Assembly (NCBI GenBank): GCA_947372535.1
Contig: CANBUA010000074.1
Location: 1 to 17,770, forward strand
DNA from: Burkholderiales bacterium
Lineage (GTDB): Bacteria; Pseudomonadota; Gammaproteobacteria; Burkholderiales; Burkholderiaceae
Direction: 5' to 3'
DNA: 17,770 bases
The first letter of the stretch is position 1. Each line of letters opens with the position of its first letter. Of the stretch, positions 1-10,900 are shown piece after piece. The translations under genes and the position numbers were made by a program. The notes under the pieces are model-generated. The model made no database searches. It saw only the letters and a program-made list of their open reading frames with translations, and was not told the DNA's origin.

Positions 1-826
1 CCGGGGTGCATGACGATGGCGTCGGGCTTGGCCAGCGCCAGCTTGGCGGGTGTCAAACCGAACTCCTTGAAAAACTCGCCGGAGCTGGGCAGCATGCCGC
101 CGGCCATGCGCTCGTTTTGCAGGCGCAGCATGATGATCACGTCGGCGCCTTTGATGCCTTCGGCCATGTCGTGGCAGACGCGCACGCCCATCTCGCGCAG
201 GTCGCCGGGCACCAGGGTGCGCGGGCCCACCACCCGGACTTCTGGCACGCCCAAGGTGGTCAGCGCATGGATGTTGGAACGGGCCACGCGCGAGTGCACG
301 ATGTCGCCCACGATGGCCACGGTCAGGTTGGTGAAATCCTTCTTGTAGTGCCGGATCGTGTACATGTCCAGCAGTGCCTGCGTCGGGTGCGCGTGGCGGC
401 CGTCACCGGCGTTGACCACGTGCACGTGCGGCGCCACATGCTGGGCGATCAGGTAGGGCGCGCCGGACTCGGCATGGCGCACCACGAACATGTCGGCATG
501 CATGGCGCTCAAGTTGGCGATGGTGTCCAGCAGGCTCTCACCCTTGGCGGTGGACGAGCGGGCGATGTCCAGGTTGATCACGTCGGCGCTCAGGCGCTTG
601 GCCGCGATCTCGAAGGTCGTGCGCGTGCGCGTGCTGTTCTCGAAGAAGAGGTTGAACACGCTCTTGCCGCGCAGCAGCGGGATCTTCTTGACCTCGCGGT
701 CGTTCACGCTCACGAAGGTGCCGGCCGTGTCCAGGATCTGGTGGATCACATCGCGCGGCAGACCTTCGGTGGACAGCAGGTGAATCAACTCGCCATGCTG
801 GTTGAGCTGGGGGTTTCGTCGTTTCA

Positions 827-827
<1 letters not shown>
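1..827 (-). CDS. pyrB: Aspartate carbamoyltransferase catalytic subunit (3' end beyond window)
   Basis: Catalyses carbamoyl phosphate + L-aspartate to N-carbamoyl-L-aspartate, the committed step of de novo pyrimidine synthesis in the cytoplasm. About 275 residues are visible; the C-terminal part lies off the left edge. The carbamoyl-phosphate motif STRTRT is at residues 65-70 and the HPTQALLD motif is near 147-154. The visible part ends at the conserved IVMHPG segment. The ATG at 827 is preceded by GAGAGG about 5 nt upstream, inside the end of pyrR. Its A is also the last base of the pyrR stop (TGATG), which suggests translational coupling. It is the last visible gene of the yqgE-ruvX-pyrR-pyrB unit. 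In relatives a dihydroorotase-type pyrC often follows, but that would be outside this window. No broken residue is seen. Confidence 0.96.
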
Positions 828-1335
<508 letters not shown>

Positions 1336-1339
<4 letters not shown>

Positions 1340-1728
1340 GGGTTTTCGTGGAAGAACTGTTGAAGGATGACGGCCGCGGCGGCCGAATCGAGATCTTGTG
1401 GATCATCACGTTCGGCCTCGACGCTGGAATAGCGCTCGTCGACCTCGTGCACCTTGAGGTGAAAGCGCCCGTCGAGCTGGCGCGCGAAACGCCGCGCACG
1501 CAGGGTGATTTCATGCTCGGCGCCATCGGGGTGGAAGGGCACGCCCACCACCAGGGCATCGGGTTGCCATTCGTCGATCAGCTTCTTGATCTGCACGAAG
1601 CGGGCATCGCCCTCGGCCGCCACGGTGCGCAAAGGCTGGGCCTGGCGCATCAGGCTGTTGCCGCAGGCCACGCCCACGCGCTTGATCCCGAAATCGAAGG
1701 CCAGGTAACTCAGGGGGCGATCGCTCAT
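1336..1728 (-). CDS. ruvX: RuvX/YqgF family pre-16S rRNA nuclease
   Basis: A 130-residue RNase H-fold protein of the YqgF/RuvX family, implicated in 5' maturation of pre-16S rRNA and earlier annotated as a putative Holliday junction resolvase. The expected acidic residues are visible: D12 in LAFDFG, E98 in the DERYSS motif, and D114 in DSAAAAVIL. The glycine-rich GIKRVGVACG segment follows D12. Length is normal for the family. The ATG overlaps the yqgE stop by 4 bases (ATGA) and the stop overlaps the pyrR start by 4 bases, so all three genes are probably read from one mRNA with coupled translation. YqgE-YqgF adjacency is widespread in proteobacteria. Confidence 0.94.
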
Positions 1729-2306
1729 GCGTGGCCCGCCTGGGCGGAGAGGAACTGGCGGTTGATGCCCAGCAGGGACAAGGCCTGGTCGTAGCGGTCC
1801 TCGACCGGCGTGTCGAAAATGATGGCGCGCTCAGCATCGACGGTCAGCCAGCCGTTGCGCGCGAGCTCTTCTTCCAACTGGCCTGCGCTCCAGCCCGAAT
1901 AACCCAGGCTGATGAAAACTTTACGGGGGCCGGCGCCGCTGGCCATGGCTTCCAGCACATCGCGCGAGGTGGTCATCTCCAGCCCACCAGGGATCTTCAG
2001 GCTGGAACTGTAGTGACCGCCCTCCTCGTCGAGTTGCTCGTGCAGCACGAACCCGCGCTCGGTCTGCACCGGACCGCCGAGGTAGACCGGTGTAGCCAGC
2101 AGGTCCTCGCGCTCCAGGGTCAGGTCCACCTTGTCGAACAAGGCCTTGACATCGATCTCGACCGGGCGGTTGATGACCAGCCCCAGTGCGCCATGTTCGG
2201 TATGCTCGCACATGTACACCACCGCGCCAGCGAAGTTGCCATCCGCCATCCCTGGCATGGCAATGAGGAACTGGTTGGTGAGGTTCATCGGGGGCTTAGG
2301 TTGCAT
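1725..2306 (-). CDS. yqgE: YqgE/AlgH family protein (UPF0301)
   Basis: A 193-residue member of the AlgH/UPF0301 family, whose biochemical role is unsettled. Family hallmarks are LTNQFLIAMPGM near the N terminus, GALGLVINRP, VYLGGPV and the C-terminal GYSGWSAGQLEEEL segment. Two starts are possible: the ATG at 2306 (MQPKPP, used here) or the ATG at 2288 (MNLTNQ, 187 aa). Neither has a clear ribosome binding site. A TAAAAT element at 2315-2320 would put the mRNA start around 2308, which would leave the first start almost leaderless and favours 2288 if that promoter is real. The open frame continues further upstream to about 3170, but that extension is antisense to the photolyase gene and is not coding. 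This is the first gene of the four-gene operon. Confidence 0.9.
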   Translation of the reverse strand: MQPKPPMNLTNQFLIAMPGMADGNFAGAVVYMCEHTEHGALGLVINRPVEIDVKALFDKVDLTLEREDLLATPVYLGGPVQTERGFVLHEQLDEEGGHYSSSLKIPGGLEMTTSRDVLEAMASGAGPRKVFISLGYSGWSAGQLEEELARNGWLTVDAERAIIFDTPVEDRYDQALSLLGINRQFLSAQAGHA

Positions 2307-2314
2307 GGCCGCCG

Positions 2315-2342
2315 ATTTTAGTCGCCCCAGGAACCCTCTGCA
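2315..2342 (-). promoter_or_regulatory. Possible sigma70 promoter for yqgE-ruvX-pyrR-pyrB
   Basis: On the minus strand the -10-like hexamer TAAAAT (2315-2320) matches TATAAT at five of six positions. TGCAGA (2337-2342) lies 16 bp upstream as a weak -35, with three matches to TTGACA. It sits in the 51-bp divergent gap between yqgE and the photolyase gene, the only place a promoter for this operon fits outside coding sequence. This is seen by eye only, and the weak -35 keeps the confidence low. Confidence 0.35.
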
Positions 2343-2357
2343 CGCCCGTGCCTCAAG

Positions 2358-3827
2358 ATGACCGCCAAGATTGACAGTGCCCTCGTGTGGTTTCGCCGGG
2401 ATTTGCGATGCCAGGACCATGCCGCCCTTTACCACGCGCTCAAAAGCGCCCGCCGGGTGTGGTGCGCCTTCGTGTTCGACACCGACATCCTCGATCCCTT
2501 GCCACGGCAGGATCGCCGGGTCGAATTCATCCGCGAGAGTCTGGTCGAGTTGCGCGAAGGCTTGGCCGCCCTGTCGCACGGCAGTGGGCTCATCGTCCGC
2601 CACGGCCAGGCGCTGGATGAAATCCCCCGCCTGGCCGCCGAGCTCGGCGTGCAGGCCGTCTACGCCAACCATGACGATGAGCCAGACGCCCTGGCGCGCG
2701 ATGCCGCCGTGCGCGGACGCCTGAGCGATGTTGGCGCCGCCCTGTTCACCTCCAAAGACGTGGTGGTGTTCGAGCGCGACGAGGTGCTCACGCTGCAAAA
2801 CAACCCCTACAGCGTCTTCACGCCCTACAAGAATGCCTGGCTCAAAAAGGTGTCCGATCCGTTTTATCTCAAGGCCTACCCGATCGAGGCGCATGCGCAG
2901 CACCTGGCGCCCATGCCCGCCAAAGTCGCTGGCCATGGCCACGTGCCCACGTTGAACGACATCGGCTTCGAACGCCCAGATGATTTGAAAGTACCCGCCG
3001 GCATGAGCGGCGCGCGGACCTTGCTGGATGACTTCCTCACCCGCATCGACGATTACGACAAAACGCGCGATTTCCCGGGGGTCAAAGGCCCCAGCTACCT
3101 CTCGACCCACCTGCGCTTTGGCACGGTCAGCGTCCGCGAACTGGCGCGCCTGGCCTGGGCGCGGGCTCAACGGGGCTCACGCGGTGCACAGGTGTGGCTG
3201 TCCGAGTTGATCTGGCGCGATTTTTATCACCAGATCTTGTTCCATCACCCTCACGTGGTGGGCCATGCTTTCAAGCCGGATTACGACCGCATCAAGTGGG
3301 CGCACGGTGCTCAGGCCAAGGCGCATTTCGCGGCTTGGTGCGAGGGGCGCACGGGCTACCCGCTGGTCGACGCTGCCATGCGCCAGATCAACCAGACCGG
3401 CTACATGCACAACCGCCTGCGCATGGTCACGGCCAGCTTTCTGATCAAGGACCTGGGCATCGACTGGCGCTGGGGCGAGCGTTATTTCGCCGAGAAGCTG
3501 ATCGACTTCGACCTGGCGGCCAACAACGGCGGCTGGCAGTGGGCAGCATCCAGTGGCTGCGATGCACAGCCCTATTTCCGCATCTTCAACCCCATCAGCC
3601 AGAGCGAGAAATTCGACGCGCAAGGGCGCTTCATCCGCCGCTATGTCCCCGAGCTGGCCGCCCTGCCCGACCGCGCGCTTCACGCGCCCTGGCTGGCGCG
3701 TCCGATCGACCTGGCGGCCGCACCGGATGTCGTCATCGGTCGGGACTATCCCCAGCCCATCGTGCAGCATGACGAGGCCCGCGCCGAGACCCTGGCGCGC
3801 TATGCCGTGGTCAAAGCGCCCGGCTAA
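2358..3827 (+). CDS. phr: Deoxyribodipyrimidine photo-lyase (CPD photolyase family)
   Basis: A 489-residue class I photolyase/cryptochrome-family flavoprotein that would split UV-induced cyclobutane pyrimidine dimers using blue light. The N-terminal antenna domain starts with WFRRDLR. The C-terminal FAD domain holds DYDKTRDFP, SELIWRDFY, GRTGYPLVDAAMRQ, MHNRLRM and DLAANNGGWQWAAS. By alignment in memory with E. coli Phr, E283 and W286 correspond to the dimer-contacting E274 and W277, N352 to N341, N389 to N378, and W314, W370 and W393 to the electron-transfer triad (W306, W359, W382), allowing a short indel before W327. These residues favour a repair photolyase over a cryptochrome. The ATG at 2358 has no strong ribosome binding site. 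The stop codon overlaps the stop of the convergent diguanylate cyclase gene. Confidence 0.95.
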   Translation: MTAKIDSALVWFRRDLRCQDHAALYHALKSARRVWCAFVFDTDILDPLPRQDRRVEFIRESLVELREGLAALSHGSGLIVRHGQALDEIPRLAAELGVQAVYANHDDEPDALARDAAVRGRLSDVGAALFTSKDVVVFERDEVLTLQNNPYSVFTPYKNAWLKKVSDPFYLKAYPIEAHAQHLAPMPAKVAGHGHVPTLNDIGFERPDDLKVPAGMSGARTLLDDFLTRIDDYDKTRDFPGVKGPSYLSTHLRFGTVSVRELARLAWARAQRGSRGAQVWLSELIWRDFYHQILFHHPHVVGHAFKPDYDRIKWAHGAQAKAHFAAWCEGRTGYPLVDAAMRQINQTGYMHNRLRMVTASFLIKDLGIDWRWGERYFAEKLIDFDLAANNGGWQWAASSGCDAQPYFRIFNPISQSEKFDAQGRFIRRYVPELAALPDRALHAPWLARPIDLAAAPDVVIGRDYPQPIVQHDEARAETLARYAVVKAPG

Positions 3828-4915
3828 AACAGCTCGACATCACCCTCATGCGAGGCGCTTTCCAACACGCCCTTCGCCAGGAGATCAGTATGGCTGAGCA
3901 CCCGGTTGCGGCCCTGGTGCTTGGCTTGATAGACGGCTTCGTCGGCCCGAGAGAACGCCGCGCTGGGGGCATCCACGGCGCGAACCTCGGTCACGCCGAC
4001 GCTGACCGTCACCTGGCCGACCTGCGGGAAGGCATAGGTCTGCATGGTGTTCCTCAAGCGCTCAAAGGCCATGAGCGCGCCGCTTTCCAGCGGGCAACGC
4101 ACCATGACGACGAACTCCTCGCCGCCAAATCGGAAAAGCCGGTCGTATTGACGGAAAGTCTGGCGCATGAGGCGGGCCACGAGCACCAGCACCTCATCGC
4201 CGATCAGGTGGCCGAAGCGGTCGTTCACGGTCTTGAAGTGATCAATGTCCACCACGCCCATCCACCAGGTGTCACCCACCAACTTGCGCCGCTCGGACAC
4301 CTCTTCCGGCACGACCGTGGCCGGCAGTGACGCCCCCAGGAATGTGGCGTCAAAAGTCTGTCGATTGAGCAGACCCGTCAGAGGATCGCGCTGACTGGTG
4401 TCCAACAAGCACTGGTGGTTGTGAACCACGTTCAAGAAAGATCCCAGCGCCTGGACTTGTGCGATCGACAGAGGCTGGTCCGTGTGCAGCTCCACCACGC
4501 CCGAATGGAAGGTGTCACGCATCATGGGCATCACCGTCAGCCATGCGCCCGGCCCACCAGCGGGTACAGGCACCTGCATGAACAACTGGTCGTTCAAGGC
4601 GTCCTGGCGCAGCGGAAAATCCTCCAGTAGAGGGAGCTCGTCCATGTCAGCCCAGTGGGGGTCGGCCTGGATGGATTGACCCTGCAACAGTTCAGCACCA
4701 CGCAACCAGCGCTCCTGCCCCTGTTTGTCTCGGGCGATGCGGTAGATGCCCACCATGCGGGCCGCATACAGCTCGGTCAGCACTTGAGTCAGTGCCAGGT
4801 CAAGCTGATCACGGTCCCGCAGGGCCGTCAGCCCGACGAGGTGGTCCATGGCACTCAAAGACACCGCTGAGAAACTCCACGCTGAAGGTTGTTGATGAGG
4901 CACATGATGCCTCAT
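3824..4915 (-). CDS. Diguanylate cyclase (N-terminal sensor-like domain + GGDEF)
   Basis: A 363-residue protein. The C-terminal GGDEF domain (about 195-345) begins after the DPLTGLLNR signature, has DIDHFKTVNDRFGH for metal and GTP binding, and carries the active-site motif GGEEF at 264-268. A product-inhibition I-site RxxD (R255-D258) sits exactly five residues before it, so active synthesis of cyclic di-GMP with feedback control is expected. Residues about 25-185 resemble a GAF-like sensory fold, but this is inferred from layout and not from a clear motif. No membrane segment is seen, so it is probably cytosolic. It starts 28 bp after the chpA stop on the same strand and is likely the last gene of the chemotaxis unit. 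Its TAG stop overlaps the convergent photolyase stop by 4 bp. Confidence 0.92.
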   Translation of the reverse strand: MRHHVPHQQPSAWSFSAVSLSAMDHLVGLTALRDRDQLDLALTQVLTELYAARMVGIYRIARDKQGQERWLRGAELLQGQSIQADPHWADMDELPLLEDFPLRQDALNDQLFMQVPVPAGGPGAWLTVMPMMRDTFHSGVVELHTDQPLSIAQVQALGSFLNVVHNHQCLLDTSQRDPLTGLLNRQTFDATFLGASLPATVVPEEVSERRKLVGDTWWMGVVDIDHFKTVNDRFGHLIGDEVLVLVARLMRQTFRQYDRLFRFGGEEFVVMVRCPLESGALMAFERLRNTMQTYAFPQVGQVTVSVGVTEVRAVDAPSAAFSRADEAVYQAKHQGRNRVLSHTDLLAKGVLESASHEGDVELF

Positions 4916-4943
4916 CCCGCTTCGACGCGTTGCCCAGACCGCG

Positions 4944-7900
4944 TTAAACCCCGACCTCGTCCTTCGCCGACGCCTCTCGGGTGTAAGACACCACGAGCCT
5001 CAGCAATTCTTCTTCGCTGTAAGGCTTGCCCAGGTAATGATCGACGCCCAACTCCATGGCGTAGTCACGGTGCTTTTGCGCAATGCGCGAGGTGATCATC
5101 ACGATGGGGATGTGCCGCCAGCGCGCGTCGTTGCGCAGGTTGCGCACCAGGTCGAAGCCGTCCATGCGCGGCATCTCGATGTCCGAGAGCACCACCATCG
5201 GGGTTTCTTCGGCGAGCTTTTCCAGCGCATCCAGACCGTCCTTGGCCAGGGTGACGCGGTAACCCTCACGGGTCAGCAGGCGCTGGGTCACGCGGCGCAC
5301 GGTGAGCGAATCATCGACCACCAGCACCAGTGGCGCCACTGGCTTGGCTGCCAGCGCAGGGCTCTCGTTGGCCGCTTGCCCCACCGGGTTGCGACGCGCC
5401 CATTCATGGGCTTGCGTGCCATAGAAAGTGGCCAAGGCCACGGGGTTGTAGATCAGCGAAATCGCCCCGGAGGCCAGCAGGGTCATGCCCGCCAAGCCTG
5501 GCACGCGTGAAAGCTGCACACCCAGGTTCTTGACGACCACGTCCTGGTTGCCCAGCACTTCATCGACGTGCAAGGCCACACGCTGCTGCGCCGATTTCAC
5601 GATCACCAGCGGGATGGAGCGGCCTTCCAGCACACCGCGCGGGCTGTGCTGCACCAGTGAGCCCATCCAGAAGAAGGGAATGGCCGCGCCGCCAAAGCCG
5701 ATGCTGCCGGACGAGTAGGCCTGGTCCAGCTCTTCCTGGCGCACACGGCGCACCAGTTCGATCAGGTTGGTCGGGATGGAAGCGATCATGTCGCCGCAGC
5801 GCACCATGACCACCTTGGTCACCGCCGTGGTCAAGGGCAGCATGAGCTTGAAGCTGGTGCCCTCGCCCTTGGCCGTGGCCGTTTCGATTCGCCCGCCCAT
5901 GGCAGCGACGTCGGAGCGGACCACGTCCATGCCGATGCCGCGCCCGGCCAGTTCGGTGACGGCATCGGCGGTAGAAAAGCCCGCCGTGAAGATGAGCTGC
6001 GAGAGCTCCTCGTCCGTTGGTTGCGCATCAGGCTTGATCAGACCGGTGGCCTGCGCCTTGGCGCGGATGCGGTCCAGGTCCAGGCCAGCGCCATCGTCCC
6101 GGAACTCCAGGCTGACTTCATTGCTTTCCTGATGCACGGACACGATGATCGCGCCCATGGGGTCTTTGCCCAGCTTCTGGCGCTGCTCGGGCGATTCGAT
6201 GCCGTGCGTGATGCAGTTGCGCAGCAGGTGTTCGAACGCGCCGGTCATGCGATCGAGCACGCCCCGGTCGACTTCCGTCTGCCCACCGACGATGTCCAGG
6301 CGGACCTGCTTGCCGGTTTCCTTGGCCGCTTGGCGCACCACGCGGTAGAGCCGGTCAGACAAGCCGTCGAACTCCACCATGCGGGTGCGCAGCAGGTCTT
6401 CCTGCATGTCACGGGTCAGGCGCGATTGAGCGGCCAACTGGTCTTCGGCCGTCTCCAGGTTGCGGATCAGACCGCGCTGCACAGTGGCCACGTCATTGAC
6501 GGACTCGGCCATCATGCGCGTGAGCTCCTGGAAGCGCGTGTACCGGTCGAACTCCAGCGGATCGAACTCCTGCTGGCTGGCGCGAGCCGCTTCCAGGCGG
6601 GTGCTGAGCTGGGTCTCGGCTTGCAGTTCGATGTCGCGCAACTGCTGGCGCAAGCGCTCCAGGTTGTCCGTCAGATCGAGCACGGAGCCGTGCATCTGCT
6701 GCATCTGCGAAGACAATCGGGTGCGTGCAATGCTGACCTCGCCGGCGTGGTTGACCAGGCGGTCGAGCAGGCGTGGTTTGACGCGCACCATCGAGCCGGC
6801 ACTGTTGACCGGATCAAGCGCTGCGGCCACGGCCGTGCGGCGGAAACGCCCGCTGAGGCTGTGCCAATCGACAGGCGCCACGGCAGGTGCTGCGGCGGCC
6901 TCGCCATCGCCTTCGCCGGTTTGGGCCGTCTCGGGCATGGAGGCCAGCACTTGGGCTGAAGGCGGCGAGAACTGCGCGTCCTGCGCCAGCAAATCGGCAA
7001 AAGCGCTGCTTGGCAACGTCGGCTCGGACACGACAGGCGTGACGCTGAAATCGCGGCCACGCAAGGACTCAAACACTTCCAGCAAGACGTCCACACGGGC
7101 CTGCACGCCTTCCAGGTCATGGGCCGCCAGGAACTGACGCGCGGACAATTGCTCGATGGCCGACTCCATGCGGTGAGCCAGCTCGCCCAGACGCATCGCC
7201 CCCGCCAGACGGGCACCGCCCTTGAAGGTGTGCAGGCTGCGCATGCAGGCCTCGGCCCAGTCACGGCGCTCGGGCTCGGCCACCCAGTGGCGCAGATCGC
7301 CCGACAGTTGCGGCAACAACTCCAGCGCTTCTTCTTCGAAGATCGGGAAAAGATCGGCGTCGATGGCATCGTGGACATCGATGTCGGCGTCATCGCCCAG
7401 GTCCGTGCCCTCGACTTGGCCGCTCAGGCTGAGCTTGGACAGGTCAGGCAAAGGCGCCAGGGGGCGCAGCTCGGGCAGGCCCAGCGGCACCGGGCTGGTG
7501 GCGCTGGTGTCTTCTTCGAACGAGGTTTCGGTTTGGGGCTCTTGGACAACCTGGGGTGCTGGCGCATCCAAGATCGGCGCCTGATCTGACGCTGGCTCAG
7601 CGTCCAATGCCGGGGCAGACTCTGCCTCCAGAAGCGTCGATTCAGCCACGGGTTCATCGCTGGCCGGCGGCGCTTCATCGGCAGGCACGTCAGCCCCAAC
7701 AGGCTCATCCAGGCCAGGCTCCTCGGCGGACGCAGGGCGAACCAGGCGAAGGTGGCTGCGACTGCTCTGATCCAGCCCCAGGCTGCGCGCTTCCAGGCGC
7801 TGGGCGGCCATCCCCTCGAAATCAGTCAGGCGGGATAGCAGCTCCTCCGCCGGAACCTTGAGGAAGCCTGCAGCGAATTGATGCAACAGGCGGCGGACCT

Positions 7901-10900
7901 CTTCGGCGGCATCGTTGAACAGCTGGGCCGTGTCGGCATCGCCGCTGCCCAGCAATTGCGATTTGATGAGGGCATGCTCCAGCAGGCGAGCCAGCGAGGA
8001 CAGGTCGGTGTAGCCCACCGCGCCGGAATTGCCGGCCAGGGAATGCGCCAGGGCCCCGGCTTCGTCACCCACTGGGCGGTGGCATTCCAGCGCCCACTCG
8101 CTCAGGAGCACACTCAGGCGGCGCGATTGTTCGTCCGCCTCATTGAGGAAGATGTTGAACAGCGGGATGCTGATGCGCAGCGGACCGATGACCTTGATCT
8201 GATCGTCGACGTTTTCTGGCTCGGTGGTGTCGGCCGCCGGGATGACACCCTCTGTGCTGGCCGTGATGTGGGCATCAGCGTCAAGGTCCGTGTCGGCGTC
8301 AATGTCGGCATGTGCAGACACTGGCGCATCCAACACCTCATCCAACCCGATGGGTTCGGCTTCATCGCGCAGGTCGAGTTGCAGATCGGGCAAGTCGATC
8401 ACCGACTCGGCACTCATGTCGGCCTCAGGCTCGGTCGATACCACGAGCCCGTCTTCCAGGTCCAGCGGCAAGGTCAGCTCGGACAGGTCGGCATGCTCGG
8501 CCTCTTCAGCCGATGCCTCTTGCGTCAACACAGGCACGCTCAAGTCGATCGGTTTGAGCACCGCCTCGTCCAAGGCCAGGTCCAGCTCGTCCAGGGCGCC
8601 GGGTTCGGACGGATGCGTGTCCGTGAAATCGGGCGAATCGAAGTCCGCAAAGCCCGAGGGATGCGTGTCGGAGAAACCCGCCGGGTGCGTGTCGGAGAAA
8701 GGCGGTTTGTCCTGTCCGGCAGGCTCGCGGAAGATGTCACCTGCGCCCAGGTCCAGGGTGATGTGATCCAGGACGTCGCCAGGCGCTTCCTCAAGGTGCG
8801 CAGATTCCGTCGTGATCGCCACAGCCTGGTCCACCACCGGCAGGCGCTGGCCATGCTCGCGCAATGCCGTGGCAGCGGCCACCAGGCCCTGGGCCGAGCG
8901 GTTCGAATCGGCATGGGCCAGCACATCGGTCACCCAGCTGTCCAGGTGGGTCAAGGCTTCAGCTGTCAGGCCGATCAAGTCGCTGCTCGCGGGCTTCTGC
9001 GAGGCCAGCCAACCGTTGTAGAGCTGCTCGAAGGCCCAAGCCGCTTCGCCGAACTCATTGAGCCCGACCATGCGCGAGCTGCCCTTGAGCGTGTGGAAAG
9101 CGCGGCGCAGCGTCGTCAACGCACCCAGGCCATCGCTTTGATGCGTCAGCTCGTCCAGCGAGGCCTTCGCATCGGCCAGGACTTCCTGGGCCTCTTCGAT
9201 GAAGATGCCTCGCATCTCGTCGTCTTCCTCCAGGCCAGTGGCCACGGAGGTCTGGTGCGGGATGCCGGGCAGCAAGGGCTCCTGCATGACGCCCAGCAAC
9301 ATGGGTTCGGTCAGGGCCGATGCCACGGGCGCAGGCTCGTTCACGGTGTTGACGAACTGCGTCAGCGCCGCGACCACTTCTTCCCGAGCCTGAGATTGAG
9401 TCGCATCGTCCTGGCTGCCGGCGGCGCGTTCCATCGCGGCCTGGGCCGTGGCCACATTGGCGGCCAGTTCGGGCTGGTCCAGCACCAAAGGCGTATTGGC
9501 CAAGTGCTGCAACTCATCGGACAGCGTGGCCATGTCCACATCATCGCGCGTGGCAGATTCGACCAGGATCTCGGCGACTTCCTGGGTGCGCACACGCTCG
9601 ACCTGCTCGGCCGGGCGCGCCATCACCTCAATGGGGTCGGCCTGCGGATCGCCCGCGTTGCTGCGGCGGCCCATGATGGGCGCCAGGATGCCGGTGTCTT
9701 CGTTGAAGACGAACAGGCTCTTGGCCAGAGCCGGTTGCACGGCCAGCAGATCGACGAGGAAGCCGATGGCACCCAGGTTGGAGGCCAGGCGGTCGTGCAC
9801 GCCGGCGTGGGCGGCTTCTTCGAGGTTGGTCTCGGGCAACAGCAAGGCGTCCACATCGGCACGCATGCGGGCCACGGCGTGGGCGGCAGCGTCCAGGCCC
9901 AGCACGGCCAGCACGCCCTTGATGGATTGCAGTTGCGTGTGCGTGTCGCGCAGGTGCAGCGGATTCTCGTGGTCGCGGAAAAACTGGTCGATGCTCTTCT
10001 CGCAGGCGCCCAGGGTCGTGCGCAGTTCCTGCACCACACTGCCGATGGTGTTGCGGTCCGACACCTGCCGGTACAGCGCTTCCATCCACGGCTCCAGCGG
10101 CTCGGCCGCCTCACCGACTGCGACGGCGTCGATGCGCTCGGCCATGCGGTGGATGCGGTCACGCTCATGCGCTTGGTCGAATTCACCTTCGTCGAGCGAG
10201 GCCTCCAGGTACAGCAGGCTGGTGGCCACTTCCATGGCCAGCGTGGCCGCTGGGGCCTGGCCGCTGTGCACCACGTCATCCGCAGCACGGACCAAGGCGC
10301 GCGCCAGCTCGTCGCCATGGGGGTACAGGCGCGAGAGCGAATCGGCCACCAAGGAGAATTGCTCGGACAAGCCGCCCAGGCGCAAGGTCTCGCCCGCGGC
10401 GACGCTGGACCAGCCTTCCTTGGCTGCACCCACCCGCTTAACCGCTTGAACAACCCACGCAGGATCGACCCGGCCCAAAGAGGGGCGCGTCAAATCAACC
10501 GGATGGTGGGCGCTCAGCTTGAAGGCACTGCGCAGACGATCGAGCACGCTGTCGTGCCCGGGCTCGCCCAAAGACGAAGCCGGGGCCGATGCGGCCTGGG
10601 CGCAGAAGAACAGCAACTCATGCGCCAGGCGGTCGGATGGCAAGCCCTGGCCCTTGGCCAACACACGCAACTGGCTGAGCAAAGCCGACAGCACACGCTT
10701 GACGTGCAAGCTCAGCGGCAAACGCTCGTCGGCCAGTGCCTGGAGGAAGCCATAGGCCAGCACCCAGGTGGCCGATTCGCGGTGCGCTTGCCGGGCCGTG
10801 GCACCGGCTGCGAGCTCACCGCACAACTGCACCAGGGGCACGGCATCGCTGTGCTGGCCGCCGCGCAGCAGGCGCAGCAAGGCTGTTTCGAAATCGGAGA

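Noticed and set aside
2307..3170. Upstream extension of the yqgE frame (481 codons in all)
   Set aside because: It is antisense to the photolyase gene and has no family similarity; the AlgH homology begins only at about 2288-2306.
8265..8320. DIDADTDLDADAH stretch in ChpA, resembling a calcium-binding DxDxD loop
   Set aside because: It lies in a long, compositionally acidic linker and lacks a full EF-hand or RTX pattern; composition bias explains it.
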